Shown one piece after another: positions 10,046-19,296 of a DNA stretch of 64,000 bases. The DNA is from Candidatus Thiodiazotropha endolucinida (GTDB lineage Bacteria > Pseudomonadota > Gammaproteobacteria > Chromatiales > Chromatiaceae): assembly GCF_001715975.1 (NCBI RefSeq), contig NZ_MARB01000006.1, positions 161,790 to 225,789 of the forward strand, written 5' to 3'. The notes under the pieces were generated by a model. The model was not told the DNA's origin. It ran no database searches and was given only the letters and a program-made list of their open reading frames with translations. Both the position numbers and the translations under genes were made by a program. Position 1 is the stretch's first letter. Every line of letters begins with the position of its first letter.

Positions 10046-11119
10046 TTGTCTCTACATCAGCGCTACATAGAAATACTGCAAAAAAACGGATTTGAGCCTG
10101 ATCCTCATCAGGAGATCGTAGTTGCTTCCTTTGAGCGCCTTGCCGGAGAGTTACGACGGAAAACAAGATCCAGTGGCTGGTCTTGGTTTAAGCGGAATGT
10201 ATCTGTCGAGGGCATCTACCTTTGGGGTGGGGTTGGCAGGGGTAAAACCTGGTTGATGGATCTTTTTTTTCAATACACCAGGGAAGCCGGTGTCGAACGC
10301 CATCACTTTCACAGTTTTATGCGTCAAACTCATCAGCGTTTGCAGCATCGCGAGGGTGAAAGTGCACCGATGGAATTGATTGCTGCCGAAATGGCACAAC
10401 GAATGCAGGTATTGTGTCTCGATGAATTCAATGTTATCGATATCGGTGATGCCATGCTGATGCGTGGCCTGCTGGAAGCATTGGAAAAATCTGGAATAAT
10501 TTTGGTGACAACCTCCAATCGACATCCTGATGAACTCTATCCGGGGGGCATACAACGGGACAGTTTTCTCCCTGCCATCGAAATCCTGAAAAGCAACAAT
10601 CATGTGATTGAGTTAATGGGGGATGATGATTACAGGTTACGGCTGTTTGAAGCGTCAACCGTTTATCATACGCCTTTGGGAGACAATGCAGCGAAACAGA
10701 TGAAACAGGAGTTTGATCGCCTGGTGTGTGGAGATGTGGAGAGCGGCGGGCGATTCTCAGTTCCGGGTAGGGCGATCCGATTTCTAAAGCGTGCAAATGG
10801 CGTGATCTGGTGCGACTTCAATGCCTTGTGTGGTCCACCCCGTTGGCAAAACGACTACCTTGAATTGGCGCGTTGCCACCATACGGTGTTTATCTCAGAT
10901 ATTCCCTATCTTGACGGCACTTGGGATGATCGCACACGTCGTTTTATCAACCTCGTTGATGTGTTTTATGACCGCAAGGTCAAGCTGGTTATCAGTGCTG
11001 AAGGACTGCCTGAACGACTCTATGCCGGTACGCGTTTGGCATTTGAATTCAATCGAACCGCAAGCCGCCTGAAAGAGATGCAGTCTGCCGCCTACCTTGA
11101 GACGCCGCATATCGGCTGA
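10046..11119 (+). CDS. zapE: ZapE/AFG1 family ATPase
   Basis: 357 residues of the AFG1-like ATPase family. Walker A is GGVGRGKTWLMD, Walker B is LCLDEFNVIDIGDAM, and the family sequences FHSFMR and TTSNRHPDELYPGGIQR are present. ZapE is a cytoplasmic P-loop ATPase that acts at the division ring and destabilises FtsZ polymers under stress in E. coli. A stop codon at 10016 limits the start to the region after it; no ATG or GTG is available there, so TTG at 10046 is the best start. The gene sits 22 bases after chpC and converges with rsmE, leaving only four bases between the stops. Confidence 0.93.
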   Translation: MSLHQRYIEILQKNGFEPDPHQEIVVASFERLAGELRRKTRSSGWSWFKRNVSVEGIYLWGGVGRGKTWLMDLFFQYTREAGVERHHFHSFMRQTHQRLQHREGESAPMELIAAEMAQRMQVLCLDEFNVIDIGDAMLMRGLLEALEKSGIILVTTSNRHPDELYPGGIQRDSFLPAIEILKSNNHVIELMGDDDYRLRLFEASTVYHTPLGDNAAKQMKQEFDRLVCGDVESGGRFSVPGRAIRFLKRANGVIWCDFNALCGPPRWQNDYLELARCHHTVFISDIPYLDGTWDDRTRRFINLVDVFYDRKVKLVISAEGLPERLYAGTRLAFEFNRTASRLKEMQSAAYLETPHIG

Positions 11120-11123
11120 GGAT

Positions 11124-11858
11124 TCAATCAGAGAAGTCACCCCAAAGCGTTTGTACCGCGGCAATGGTCGCCAGTGGTGCCGTTTCGGTACGCATAATCC
11201 GCGGACCCAGCCGAACACCGACAAAGCCCTTCTTGATGGCGAGTTGGCGTTCATTGCTTGTCAGTCCGCCTTCGGGCCCGATGAGGATTGAGAGGCTGCT
11301 TTGGGGAGCATCGATCTGATGCAGGGTAAACCGGCTGCGGTGATCCAGTAAAATCGTCGTGGCACCCTCTATACTACTCAATGCGCTTCCATACTCCACC
11401 GGTTTGTCGACAACCGGTATGCGGCATCGCCCCGACTGCTCACAGGCATTGATAACGATACGCCTCCAATGTGCCTGTCGGCGGGTACTCTTTGTTTCAT
11501 TCAGTTTGACGACACAGCGATCGGTCAAGACAGGTGTAATATGGTTGACACCGAGTTCGGTCGCCTTTTGTATTGCGAAGTCCATGCGTTCGCCTCGGGA
11601 GATGCCTAATATAAGGTGAATCGCCAAATTGCTTTTCGCTTCATGCTTGATTAGTTCGCCGATTGTGGCGGTTACCTTTTGTTTGCTGACCTGAGTGAGT
11701 GTTGCGCCATACTCCTCACCGTCGGTGTTAAACAGTGCGACATTGTCTCCGGCACGAAGTCTCAACACCTGGTTGATATGGTGTGACGGTTCTTCCTCGA
11801 GGGTAATCTGCAAACCATTCTGCAGGGGATGAGAAGTGAAGAATCGATGAATACGCAT
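11124..11858 (-). CDS. rsmE: RsmE, 16S rRNA m3U1498 methyltransferase
   Basis: 244 residues with the RsmE pattern: an N-terminal PUA-like part (MRIHRFFT, HHINQVLRLRAGD) and a C-terminal SPOUT knot with LIGPEGGLTSNE and RLGPRIMRTETAPLA, the SAM-binding trefoil. The enzyme methylates N3 of U1498 in 16S rRNA in the assembled 30S subunit. The ATG start at 11858 gives the standard length. It is convergent with zapE and is followed on the same strand by nothing; the rnf operon ends 175 bases upstream of its start, so it probably has its own promoter. Confidence 0.95.
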   Translation of the reverse strand: MRIHRFFTSHPLQNGLQITLEEEPSHHINQVLRLRAGDNVALFNTDGEEYGATLTQVSKQKVTATIGELIKHEAKSNLAIHLILGISRGERMDFAIQKATELGVNHITPVLTDRCVVKLNETKSTRRQAHWRRIVINACEQSGRCRIPVVDKPVEYGSALSSIEGATTILLDHRSRFTLHQIDAPQSSLSILIGPEGGLTSNERQLAIKKGFVGVRLGPRIMRTETAPLATIAAVQTLWGDFSD

Positions 11859-12033
11859 ATTGCGATTGACCTACTTCAAAACAGAGTATGGAAAATGACC
11901 GCTAATGAACGCACATCAGGGCACATTTAACACCAATGATATGACAGGTGTAGCCAACAATCAGATGTTACTTTCAAAATTATTGATTGCGAAGTTGTAT
12001 TAGTTACGATCATCGGGATTCACTTTGTTGTGG

Positions 12034-12726
12034 CTATCTTGCTATTTCCTCGCTGCCTTCGGGATACTCGGCTTTCTGGATTGCCCGGGCAGCGAGGCGT
12101 TGGTCGATAAGATTCTTAACCATAATCAAGAGTCCCAGTCCGATGAATGCGCCGGGTGGAAGGATTGCGATCAGCATACCGGGGAAATTATCGATCTTGA
12201 TGGTGAATCCCTGTGCGGCCTCGCCAAACATCAGATGCGCCTGATCGAACAGTGTGCCCTGCCCCACCAGTTCGCGCATACCGCCAAGTGTAACCAATAC
12301 TAAGGTGAATCCGATACCGATACTTATACCGTCCACCAGTGAATGAGAGAGATTGTTTTTTGAAGCAAAAGCCTCTGCGCGACCGATGATGATGCAGTTG
12401 GTTACGATCAACGGAATGAAGATGCCGAGTATCTTGTGCAGCTCATGGAAATAGGCATTCATACTCAGTTCAGTGGCGGTGACGAATGAGGCGATTACCA
12501 GGACAAATACAGGTAGGCGTACTTCAGGGCGTACAAAGTTGCGTATCAGAGAAACTGTTGTATTGGAAGCAACCAGGACAGCTGTCGTTGCAAGTCCCAG
12601 GCCAAGGCCATTGATGGCTGTATTACTCACCGCAAGCAGGGGGCACAGGCCAAGCAGGGCGACGAGTGCCTGGTTGTTGTGCCACAACCCGTCAACGATG
12701 AGATTACGGTATTTTTGTTCAGCCAT
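12034..12726 (-). CDS. rnfE: RnfE, electron transport complex subunit E
   Basis: 230 residues, six predicted membrane helices, with the family start [20 protein letters not shown] and the conserved GLGLGLATT and [18 protein letters not shown] segments that line the membrane iron-sulfur site shared by RnfA and RnfE. It is the last gene of the rnfABCDGE order on this strand and starts three bases after rnfG. The complex couples ferredoxin and NAD redox exchange to ion movement across the inner membrane and can feed low-potential electrons to reductive reactions. No nth gene follows, unlike the E. coli rsx operon. Confidence 0.97.
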   Translation of the reverse strand: MAEQKYRNLIVDGLWHNNQALVALLGLCPLLAVSNTAINGLGLGLATTAVLVASNTTVSLIRNFVRPEVRLPVFVLVIASFVTATELSMNAYFHELHKILGIFIPLIVTNCIIIGRAEAFASKNNLSHSLVDGISIGIGFTLVLVTLGGMRELVGQGTLFDQAHLMFGEAAQGFTIKIDNFPGMLIAILPPGAFIGLGLLIMVKNLIDQRLAARAIQKAEYPEGSEEIAR

Positions 12727-12729
12727 AGC

Positions 12730-13368
12730 TTATCCCTTATGCTCTATTGTTGGGGATCGATCGTAAAGCGCATCCTTGTTATCCCTTACATAAAGCAGTG
12801 TCTTCTTCACGGCCTGGACAATGGCGCGTGGTGTTACGGTAGCACCGGTGAACTGATCGAATACACCACCATCCCGTTTGACGCCCCATTTCTTCAATGG
12901 CGGATTGTGTAACGATTTACCGTTGAAACTGTATATCCAGTCTGAGCGCGATTCCTCAAGCTTGTCGCCCAGGCCGGGGGTCTCTTTATGGCTGATCACT
13001 CTTACGCCACCCAGCGTACCGTCGTATCGGACCGCCACCAGCAGTTTGATCGGTCCACTGTACCCGTTGGGTACGACAGTGTTCAGTACAACGGCCACCG
13101 GTTGTTCCTGTTTGCGGCCGCGATAGACAGTTGTCTCATCCCAGCCGAGAGAATCTTTTGCGCTGACTGTGATGACATCGGAGATCATATCGTTGTCAAT
13201 GCTCTCAGACGGTACAAGTGCATGCAGCGAGCGTAGCAGGGCTTCGCGTTCGTTCAATTCGATGCGTTCTTTGGTAAATGCATGGGTCATGGTCACCAGC
13301 GAGGTGCCTAAAACCGCAAATGATGCAAGGATTGCGGCTGCAATCAGTATTGCATGTCGGTTATTCAC
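12730..13368 (-). CDS. rnfG: RnfG, FMN-binding subunit
   Basis: 212 residues. One N-terminal membrane helix (ILIAAAILASFAVLGTSLV) anchors a periplasmic FMN-binding domain. The covalent FMN motif is FTGATVTPRA, with the Thr in the S/TGAT-x-S/T pattern near residue 178. The conserved ETPGLGDK sequence is present. The start overlaps the end of rnfD by eight bases, which indicates translational coupling within the operon. RnfG passes electrons between RnfD and the membrane core of the complex. Confidence 0.97.
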   Translation of the reverse strand: MNNRHAILIAAAILASFAVLGTSLVTMTHAFTKERIELNEREALLRSLHALVPSESIDNDMISDVITVSAKDSLGWDETTVYRGRKQEQPVAVVLNTVVPNGYSGPIKLLVAVRYDGTLGGVRVISHKETPGLGDKLEESRSDWIYSFNGKSLHNPPLKKWGVKRDGGVFDQFTGATVTPRAIVQAVKKTLLYVRDNKDALYDRSPTIEHKG

Positions 13369-14404
13369 GCCTCACCTCACCATGTCCGTAGGTTCGCGGG
13401 CGGGTATAGTAATCGATGGTCGGTGCTGCCATATTCATCAGCAGAACAGCAAAGGCCACGGCATCCGGATAGCCTCCCCAGGTGCGGATGACATAGACCA
13501 GCACTCCGATTGATGCGCCATAGATCAACTGACCGGTTCGAGTGGTGCAAGCGGTGACAGGATCAGTTGCGATAAAGAAGGCACCGAGAATGGCTCCGCC
13601 GCTGAAGACATGAAATAGTGGAAAGGGGAAGCTCTCTGCATCGAACAACCAGAAGATGGCCGCCATGCCGACCAATCCGCTGAGAAATGCCAGAGGTATA
13701 TGCCAGGTGATTGTGCGCTTGTAGACCATCCAGATACCACCCATCAGGAACCAGTTGCCGATCCACTCCCAACCGAGACCGCCAAAATCACCCCACAAGG
13801 GATTCTGCCGGATCTCGCTGATCATGCGGTTGAGATCGAGATTGGTACGCATCTGGTCCAATGGAGTGGCCATGGTGATGGCATCCAGTGTTATCGTCTG
13901 AGGTAGTGCGCCGGTGAACTTGTATGCCAGGATTTGTGACAGATTGAGCTGCTGCTCCGCCAATATGAAAGGAGGCAGCCAGCTGGTCATCTCCACCGGA
14001 TAGGAGATCAGCAACAGGACGTAGGCCGCCATGGCGGGATTGAAAGGGTTATAGCCCAAGCCGCCATACATCTGTTTAACCATAATGATGGCGAAGGCCA
14101 TGCCAAGAATAACCAGCCACCAGGGCAGCAGCGGTGGGATGGCAACTGCAAAGAGCAGGGCGGTGACAACTGCGCTTAGATCCAACAGTACCGGTGTCAC
14201 AGGGCGCTTGCGCAGTTTGATCACCAGGGCCTCGAATGCGGTTGCGGCGATGACAGCCAGTATCAAATTGATCAGCACGCCCCAGCCGAAGTAGAAGATC
14301 AGGGCAATAATCCCGGGTAAGAGCGCCAATACCACCTGCAGCATCACCTTATCTACCCTGTTGATGCGTTTGGTGTGGGGAGAGCTTGTAGTATGAAATT
14401 CCAT
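13361..14404 (-). CDS. rnfD: RnfD, membrane FMN subunit
   Basis: 347 residues with about nine to ten membrane helices and the RnfD/NqrB sequences NPAMAAYVLLLISYP and FFIATDPVTACTTRTGQ; the latter carries the Thr expected to bind FMN covalently. The start ATG overlaps the rnfC stop by one base (TAATG). The protein forms the central membrane part of the Rnf complex together with RnfA and RnfE. Length and order are normal for the family. Confidence 0.97.
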   Translation of the reverse strand: MEFHTTSSPHTKRINRVDKVMLQVVLALLPGIIALIFYFGWGVLINLILAVIAATAFEALVIKLRKRPVTPVLLDLSAVVTALLFAVAIPPLLPWWLVILGMAFAIIMVKQMYGGLGYNPFNPAMAAYVLLLISYPVEMTSWLPPFILAEQQLNLSQILAYKFTGALPQTITLDAITMATPLDQMRTNLDLNRMISEIRQNPLWGDFGGLGWEWIGNWFLMGGIWMVYKRTITWHIPLAFLSGLVGMAAIFWLFDAESFPFPLFHVFSGGAILGAFFIATDPVTACTTRTGQLIYGASIGVLVYVIRTWGGYPDAVAFAVLLMNMAAPTIDYYTRPRTYGHGEVRRE

Positions 14405-16107
14405 TATTCGGAATGCTCCTTCTGTTGCTCCTTCTCCTCTCGGGCAACCAGGCGTCTCTTGTCCACAGCCTCGATCTGCGCCTGTTGGTCGGATGTCAGG
14501 TTATCGGTATTTTTGGGCCTGTGCTGTTGCCTGGCCTTTTTCTCGGCTGCGCGTTTCATGGCTGCTTCGATGGCAGCTTGTTTGGCATCCTTATCGCTGA
14601 TTTCCTGTTTGGACGCTTCCCTCTTCTTCGCCGGCGGTTTACTCTTCAGGTCCTGTTTCTTTTTACGCAGCCTTGCTTTACGTTCTGCTTCCAGTCGCTC
14701 CAGGCGTGAGACCCGGAAATCGTGCCGCTGTTTGGCGTGCTCGGATTCACGGCGTTCCTGCTCCTGTGCCCAGCTCTCCGCCTTGGCATAACGATAGTAC
14801 TGGACCAGCGGGATATGGGAAGGGCATACATGTGAGCAACAGCCGCATTCGATGCAGTCGAACAGGTTGTAATCCTGTGCCTGTTCCAGATCTTTGGCCC
14901 GGCTGTACCAATAGATCTGTTGCGGCAGCAGATTGGCTGGACAAACATCGGCACAGCGTCCGCAGCGGATGCATGCCCTGGCCGGTTGCGGTGGCGGACT
15001 CTCCTCTTCGCTTGGGCAAAGCAGACAGTTGGCGCCCTTGGTGATGGGGACCTGGTCAGTATTCAGATCAAACCCCATCATGGGGCCACCCAGAATCAAT
15101 TGCTGCGGCTGTTGTTCGATATAGCCGCCGGCCTGGGCGATAAGATCCCCGGCAAGCATACCCAACGGGACTTCAAAGTTACCCGGCTCACCAATCCCCT
15201 CGCCGGTGATCGTCACGATACGGGAAATCAGCGGCCGGCCATCGAGCACTGCGTCTGCGATAGCTGCGGTAGTGGCGACATTATGGCAGATTACACCCAC
15301 TTGGGCAGGAAGGCCGGAAGTGGGGACCTCGCGCCCGGTGAGGATTCGGATCAGCTGTTTCTCGCCGCCACTGGGATAGAGTGTGGGAATACGCACCACT
15401 TCGATATTCTCTTCATCCCGCAGCTCCTGAAACATCGCGAGAATCGCTTCGGGTTTGTTGTCTTCGATGGCGATCAGACACTCTTCGCTCTGCAGCATGT
15501 GCTGTAGAATACGTGTTCCCTCCATCACGCGACCTGCAAAGTCCCTCATCAGCCTGTCATCGCAGGTGATATAGGGTTCACACTCGGCGCCATTGATGAT
15601 CAGGGTCTTGATGGGCTTACCCGGATTGAGTTTTATCGCGGATGGAAAGGTGGCGCCACCCATGCCCACGATACCCGACTCACGGATGCGTTGGCGTAAC
15701 TCCCGAACATCCACAGATTTAAAATCGGTCATCGGTTCAGGTAGATCCACCCAGCTGTCATCGCCGTCGGGTTGGATGACGATACATTGACCGGTCAGCC
15801 CTGAAGGATGGGGGACAGCATGTTCGCCTATCGCAATGATCACACCTGAAGTGGGCGCATGCACCGGCGCGGAGACCGGGGCGTTAGAATTGGCAAGGAT
15901 CTGTCCTTTGAGTACCCTCTCTCCGACGGTGACCAGGGATTGCGCCTGGACACCGATATGTTGCTGTAAAGGCAGCACCAATCGGCTGGGCAGTGTGGCC
16001 TGCTGCAACGGCCTATCCAAAGAGATCTCTTTTTTCTCCGGCAGGTGCAGGCCGCCATGAAATTGCCACAGCTTCCGGGTCTTGCCTTTTTTCGACTCAA
16101 CATACAC
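14404..16107 (-). CDS. rnfC: RnfC, NADH/flavin and iron-sulfur subunit
   Basis: 567 residues from GTG at 16107. An N-terminal barrel-type domain (KLWQFHGGLHLPEKK) is followed by the NADH/FMN Rossmann part (GMGGATFPSAIKL, NGAECEPYITCDDRLM), an SLBB region, and two [4Fe-4S] motifs CIRCGRCADVC and CIECGCCSHVC. The C-terminus is a charged Ala/Lys/Arg-rich tail, typical of proteobacterial RnfC. The frame stays open to 16185, inside rnfB, but 16107 has an AGGAAGG ribosome site at the end of rnfB and gives the usual N-terminus, so I prefer it. RnfC takes electrons from NADH, or gives them to NAD. Confidence 0.95.
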   Translation of the reverse strand: MYVESKKGKTRKLWQFHGGLHLPEKKEISLDRPLQQATLPSRLVLPLQQHIGVQAQSLVTVGERVLKGQILANSNAPVSAPVHAPTSGVIIAIGEHAVPHPSGLTGQCIVIQPDGDDSWVDLPEPMTDFKSVDVRELRQRIRESGIVGMGGATFPSAIKLNPGKPIKTLIINGAECEPYITCDDRLMRDFAGRVMEGTRILQHMLQSEECLIAIEDNKPEAILAMFQELRDEENIEVVRIPTLYPSGGEKQLIRILTGREVPTSGLPAQVGVICHNVATTAAIADAVLDGRPLISRIVTITGEGIGEPGNFEVPLGMLAGDLIAQAGGYIEQQPQQLILGGPMMGFDLNTDQVPITKGANCLLCPSEEESPPPQPARACIRCGRCADVCPANLLPQQIYWYSRAKDLEQAQDYNLFDCIECGCCSHVCPSHIPLVQYYRYAKAESWAQEQERRESEHAKQRHDFRVSRLERLEAERKARLRKKKQDLKSKPPAKKREASKQEISDKDAKQAAIEAAMKRAAEKKARQQHRPKNTDNLTSDQQAQIEAVDKRRLVAREEKEQQKEHSE

Positions 16108-16112
16108 GGGAT

Positions 16113-16691
16113 TCAGCCTGCCTTCCTGAGTAGGTCGGGAGTGGCAATCTCCTCCAGGCCGCTTTGTGGGAAGGGCCAGCGCCAATTACTCGTATTCAAT
16201 GCGATCGGTTGCATCACGATGCAGTCGACAGGGCAGGGCGGCAGGCAGCGTTCGCAACCCGTGCACTCGTCAAAGATAACGACATGCATCTGTTTAGCGG
16301 CCCCGATAATTGCGTCTACCGGACAGGCCTGCAGGCAGAGGGTGCAACCGATGCACTCCTCCTCCTTGATCAGTGCGATGGATTTAGGTTTCTCCTGTGC
16401 AACAGTTTCATCCAGGGGCATGGGATCCCGCCCCAGGAGGTCGGCGAGTGCGACCATGGTGGTTTCTCCACCGGGGGGGCAAAGATTGATCTCCGCTTCG
16501 CCGCCGGCAATGGCCTCCGCATAGGGGCGGCATCCTGCAAAACCGCATTGACCGCATTGGGTCTGGGGTAACAGTTGTTCTATCTGATCGGTAATCGGAT
16601 CTCCTTCCACATGAAACCGAATACTGGCATAACCAAGCAGAAGGCCGAACAGGGCGGCAAGGGTGGAAACAGTTAAGATGGCAACTAACAT
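16113..16691 (-). CDS. rnfB: RnfB, ferredoxin-type subunit
   Basis: 192 residues. An N-terminal membrane helix (residues 2-22) is followed by a four-Cys cluster motif (CGQCGFAGC...C) and two [4Fe-4S] ferredoxin motifs, [12 protein letters not shown] and [12 protein letters not shown]. RnfB exchanges electrons with soluble ferredoxin on the cytoplasmic face. It starts 13 bases after rnfA and ends five bases before the preferred rnfC start. All twelve cluster cysteines are in place, so the protein looks functional. Confidence 0.97.
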   Translation of the reverse strand: MLVAILTVSTLAALFGLLLGYASIRFHVEGDPITDQIEQLLPQTQCGQCGFAGCRPYAEAIAGGEAEINLCPPGGETTMVALADLLGRDPMPLDETVAQEKPKSIALIKEEECIGCTLCLQACPVDAIIGAAKQMHVVIFDECTGCERCLPPCPVDCIVMQPIALNTSNWRWPFPQSGLEEIATPDLLRKAG

Positions 16692-16704
16692 TGATACGTG
16701 ATCC

Positions 16705-17286
16705 TTACGAGGCGACCAGTCCCGCGAAGCCCATAAAGGCCATCGACATCAAACCGGCGGTGATCAATGCGATCGCGTTTCCTTGCAGTGGTTCAGGGAC
16801 ATCCGCAACGGTAACCCGTTCACGAATACCGGCAAATAGTACCAGGACCAGTGAGAAGCCCACAGCGGCACCGAATCCGTAGAGTGCGGACTCAATAAAA
16901 CCATGTTGCTCCTGGGTATTGAGCAGGGCCACACCAAGCACGGCACAGTTTGTGGTAATCAGTGGCAGGAAGATACCCAGCACCTGGTACAGCATGGGAC
17001 TGGTTTTATGCATCACCATCTCGGTGAACTGGACCACAACCGCAATCACCAGGATAAAGGCGATGGTGCGGAGAAACTCCAAACCGAGGGGAATCAACAG
17101 ATACTCGTTGACCAGATAGGAGCAGATAGCGGAGAGGGTGAGTACGAAGGTCGTGGCCAGCCCCATGCCGGTTGCCGTTTCCAGCTTGCGGGAGACTCCC
17201 ATGAACGGACACAACCCCAGAAATTTCACCAGGACGAAGTTGTTCACCAGCACGGTGCTGATCAGGATAAGGGCGTACTCTTGCAT
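16705..17286 (-). CDS. rnfA: RnfA, electron transport complex subunit A
   Basis: 193 residues, six membrane helices, with the sequences [18 protein letters not shown] and [17 protein letters not shown], whose cysteines hold the membrane iron-sulfur centre between RnfA and RnfE. It is the first gene of the operon rnfA-B-C-D-G-E; the operon promoter should lie in 17287-17599. The minus-strand sequence 5' of the start contains a hairpin followed by a T-run (see the entry at 17430-17470). Confidence 0.97.
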   Translation of the reverse strand: MQEYALILISTVLVNNFVLVKFLGLCPFMGVSRKLETATGMGLATTFVLTLSAICSYLVNEYLLIPLGLEFLRTIAFILVIAVVVQFTEMVMHKTSPMLYQVLGIFLPLITTNCAVLGVALLNTQEQHGFIESALYGFGAAVGFSLVLVLFAGIRERVTVADVPEPLQGNAIALITAGLMSMAFMGFAGLVAS

Positions 17287-17605
17287 AAAATAAACTGTCG
17301 ATACGTGTTGGCGTAAGGATAAGCGGCTGTTTAATTGGTTACAACTCGTGTCTAATGGGTAATTTCACGATACTATGCGTGTCCCGGCCATTTACCGCAT
17401 TGATATGCCGCAAATGGAGCGGTTTATGGCAAAAAAATAGTGTTTCAGGCCATATAGTCAGGCCTGAAACCCTCACGATAGGTGGGTATTTCAATATTTG
17501 AGATGTAGTCTTGGGTCAATATTACCTCGCCTGTCCGGAGTGACCAATAACAGGTGCCTGACAGAAAAACAGGCCATAACGAATAATTGAGGATGAGGAG
17601 TGAAT
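17287..17605. other. Divergent intergenic region between rnfA and metY
   Basis: 319 bases without a gene, holding the control regions of rnfA (minus) and metY (plus). It contains the perfect inverted repeat described separately and a purine-rich ribosome site for metY (GAGGATGAGGAG, 17589-17600). On the minus strand TTGTAA, 17 bases, TATCCT is a weak candidate rnf promoter. No known metabolite riboswitch pattern was recognised upstream of metY. Confidence 0.5.
17430..17470 (-). promoter_or_regulatory. Perfect inverted repeat plus T-run in the rnf leader
   Basis: GTTTCAGGCC (17442-17451) and GGCCTGAAAC (17461-17470) form a perfect ten-base-pair inverted repeat with a nine-base loop. Read on the minus strand, the hairpin is followed after ACTA by seven T residues, which resembles an intrinsic terminator. 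No minus-strand gene ends here, and rnfA starts 144 bases further on. It may be a leader attenuator or a regulator-binding site. Confidence 0.45.
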
Positions 17606-18883
17606 ATGAAATTAGAATCATTGGCGCTACATGCCGGTTATGAATCGGAACCCACTACCAAGGCAGCTGCGGTTCCCATCTATCAAACCACCTCTTATAC
17701 ATTTGACGACACCCAGCATGGTGCAGACTTGTTCGATCTTAAGGTGGTTGGCAACATCTACACGCGTATCATGAATCCCACTACGGCGGTGCTGGAGCAG
17801 CGTCTGACCGAGATGGAGGGTGGTATCGGCTCCTTGGCATTGGCGTCGGGAATGGCGGCCATTACCTATGCGATCCAATGTATCGCCAGCAGTGGTGATA
17901 ATATCGTCAGTACCAGTCAGTTGTACGGTGGTACCTACAATCTCTTCGCGCATACCTTCCCACGTCAGGGAATTGAAGTGCGCATGGCCTCATTCGACGA
18001 TTATGAGAAGCTCGAACAGCTGATTGACGACAAGACCCGGGCCCTGTTCTGCGAATCCATAGGCAATCCTGCGGGTAACGTGGTGGATCTGGACAGATTG
18101 GCCGAGATTGCCCATCGTCACGGCGTTCCTTTGATCGTGGATAACACGGTGGCCACCCCCTATCTCTGCCGTGCCTTCGATCACGGTGCCGATATCATCG
18201 TCCATTCGCTCACCAAATATATTGGCGGTCATGGCACCACGGTCGGCGGGGTGATCATCGATTCGGGTAAATTCGACTGGGTGGGAAACAAGGCACGTTT
18301 TCCTATGTTGAATGAGCCTGACCCCTCATACCACGGCGTCGTCTATACAGAGGCACTTGGCCCGGCTGCCTATATCGGTCGTTGCCGGGTGGTGCCGCTG
18401 CGCAATACCGGTGCCGCGCTCTCCCCGCACAGTGCGTTTCTGATCATGCAAGGCCTGGAAACCCTGGGATTGCGTATGGAACGGCACTGCGAAAACTCCC
18501 TCGCCGTGGCGGAATACCTGAAACAGCAGGCGCAGGTGAAGTGGGTCAACTATGCAGCCTTGCCGGAGAGTCCGCACTACGAACGCTGCCAAAAAGTCAC
18601 CAAGGGACAGGCATCCGGCATCCTCAGCTTCGGTATCGAGGGAGGCCGTGAGGCAGGCGCCCGTTTCATCGATGCATTGCAGATGATCCTGCGCCTGGTC
18701 AATATCGGTGATGCCAAGTCCCTGGCATGCCACCCCGCCACAACCACCCATCGCCAATTGAGCGAAGAGGAGTTGGCAACGGCGGGGGTAAGCGCGGACA
18801 TGGTACGCCTCTCCATCGGCATCGAACACGTGGACGACATCATCGCCGACATCAGTCAGGCATTGGAGGCGGCGAAGGGGTGA
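17606..18883 (+). CDS. metY: MetY, O-acetylhomoserine sulfhydrylase family
   Basis: 425 residues from ATG 17606, which has a strong GAGGATGAGGAG ribosome site; the GTG six bases earlier lies inside that site. This is a Cys/Met metabolism PLP enzyme, with the PLP lysine in VHSLTKYIGGHGTTVGG and the MetY-type start LESLALHAGYESEPTTKAAAVPIY. The family condenses O-acetylhomoserine with sulfide to give homocysteine, and here it would use sulfide directly. A methionine gamma-lyase or O-succinylhomoserine enzyme is less likely because of the N-terminal pattern and the long insert after DLFDLKVVGN. It is a single gene, divergent from rnf. Confidence 0.9.
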   Translation: MKLESLALHAGYESEPTTKAAAVPIYQTTSYTFDDTQHGADLFDLKVVGNIYTRIMNPTTAVLEQRLTEMEGGIGSLALASGMAAITYAIQCIASSGDNIVSTSQLYGGTYNLFAHTFPRQGIEVRMASFDDYEKLEQLIDDKTRALFCESIGNPAGNVVDLDRLAEIAHRHGVPLIVDNTVATPYLCRAFDHGADIIVHSLTKYIGGHGTTVGGVIIDSGKFDWVGNKARFPMLNEPDPSYHGVVYTEALGPAAYIGRCRVVPLRNTGAALSPHSAFLIMQGLETLGLRMERHCENSLAVAEYLKQQAQVKWVNYAALPESPHYERCQKVTKGQASGILSFGIEGGREAGARFIDALQMILRLVNIGDAKSLACHPATTTHRQLSEEELATAGVSADMVRLSIGIEHVDDIIADISQALEAAKG

Positions 18884-19140
18884 ACTGGGGTTAACAGATC
18901 TCACTAGACAATCTAGCTAACCTCACTCACAACCAACAACCAGCTACAGGATATTAGTTTCTGTGACGTGATCATGTTGCCGCTAGTGGCTGGCAGGGAA
19001 GCCGGCTCAGGTGCCACCGTTCCGAAAGGTCACTTTCATAGCTGCCGTCATTCACGCCTCTTAGGCTTCTACTGCAAACGTCGAGGTTCAAAGTCCATTC
19101 CATCTTTCGCATTACATAGAATTCATATGAAAAAACCTTC
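18884..19140. other. Intergenic stretch after metY
   Basis: I see no gene or strong hairpin here. Together with the degenerate fragment that follows, this makes 413 bases between metY and the end of the histidine kinase gene. Confidence 0.4.
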
Positions 19141-19290
19141 ATGTTGACCCTGTCACACCTGCTTTTTGCAGCATTAGGTTTTGCCATGGGTATCTACATG
19201 CTGCCAATCCTTACAGCACCTGAGGCACCCAGTGCCGAAGAGGTGGCGGCTGCACTATCGTGGCCATCATCAATCAGACGCTGTTCCTAA
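19141..19290 (+). pseudogene. Truncated N-terminus of a DM13-domain-like membrane protein
   Basis: A 49-codon frame begins with a hydrophobic segment (LSHLLFAALGFAMGIYMLP) followed by ILTAPEAPSAEEVAAAL, which matches from memory the N-terminus of DM13 electron-transfer-domain proteins of sulfur-oxidising gammaproteobacteria. It then stops with no DM13 domain. The match ends about 40 bases before the end of the convergent histidine kinase gene, so a rearrangement has probably removed the rest. There is no convincing ribosome site. It could also be a short real membrane peptide. Confidence 0.4.
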
Positions 19291-19296
19291 TCCTGT

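Noticed and set aside
14404-16185. RnfC starting at 16185
   Set aside because: The extra 26 residues overlap rnfB and do not belong to the family; GTG 16107 has a ribosome site and the normal N-terminus.
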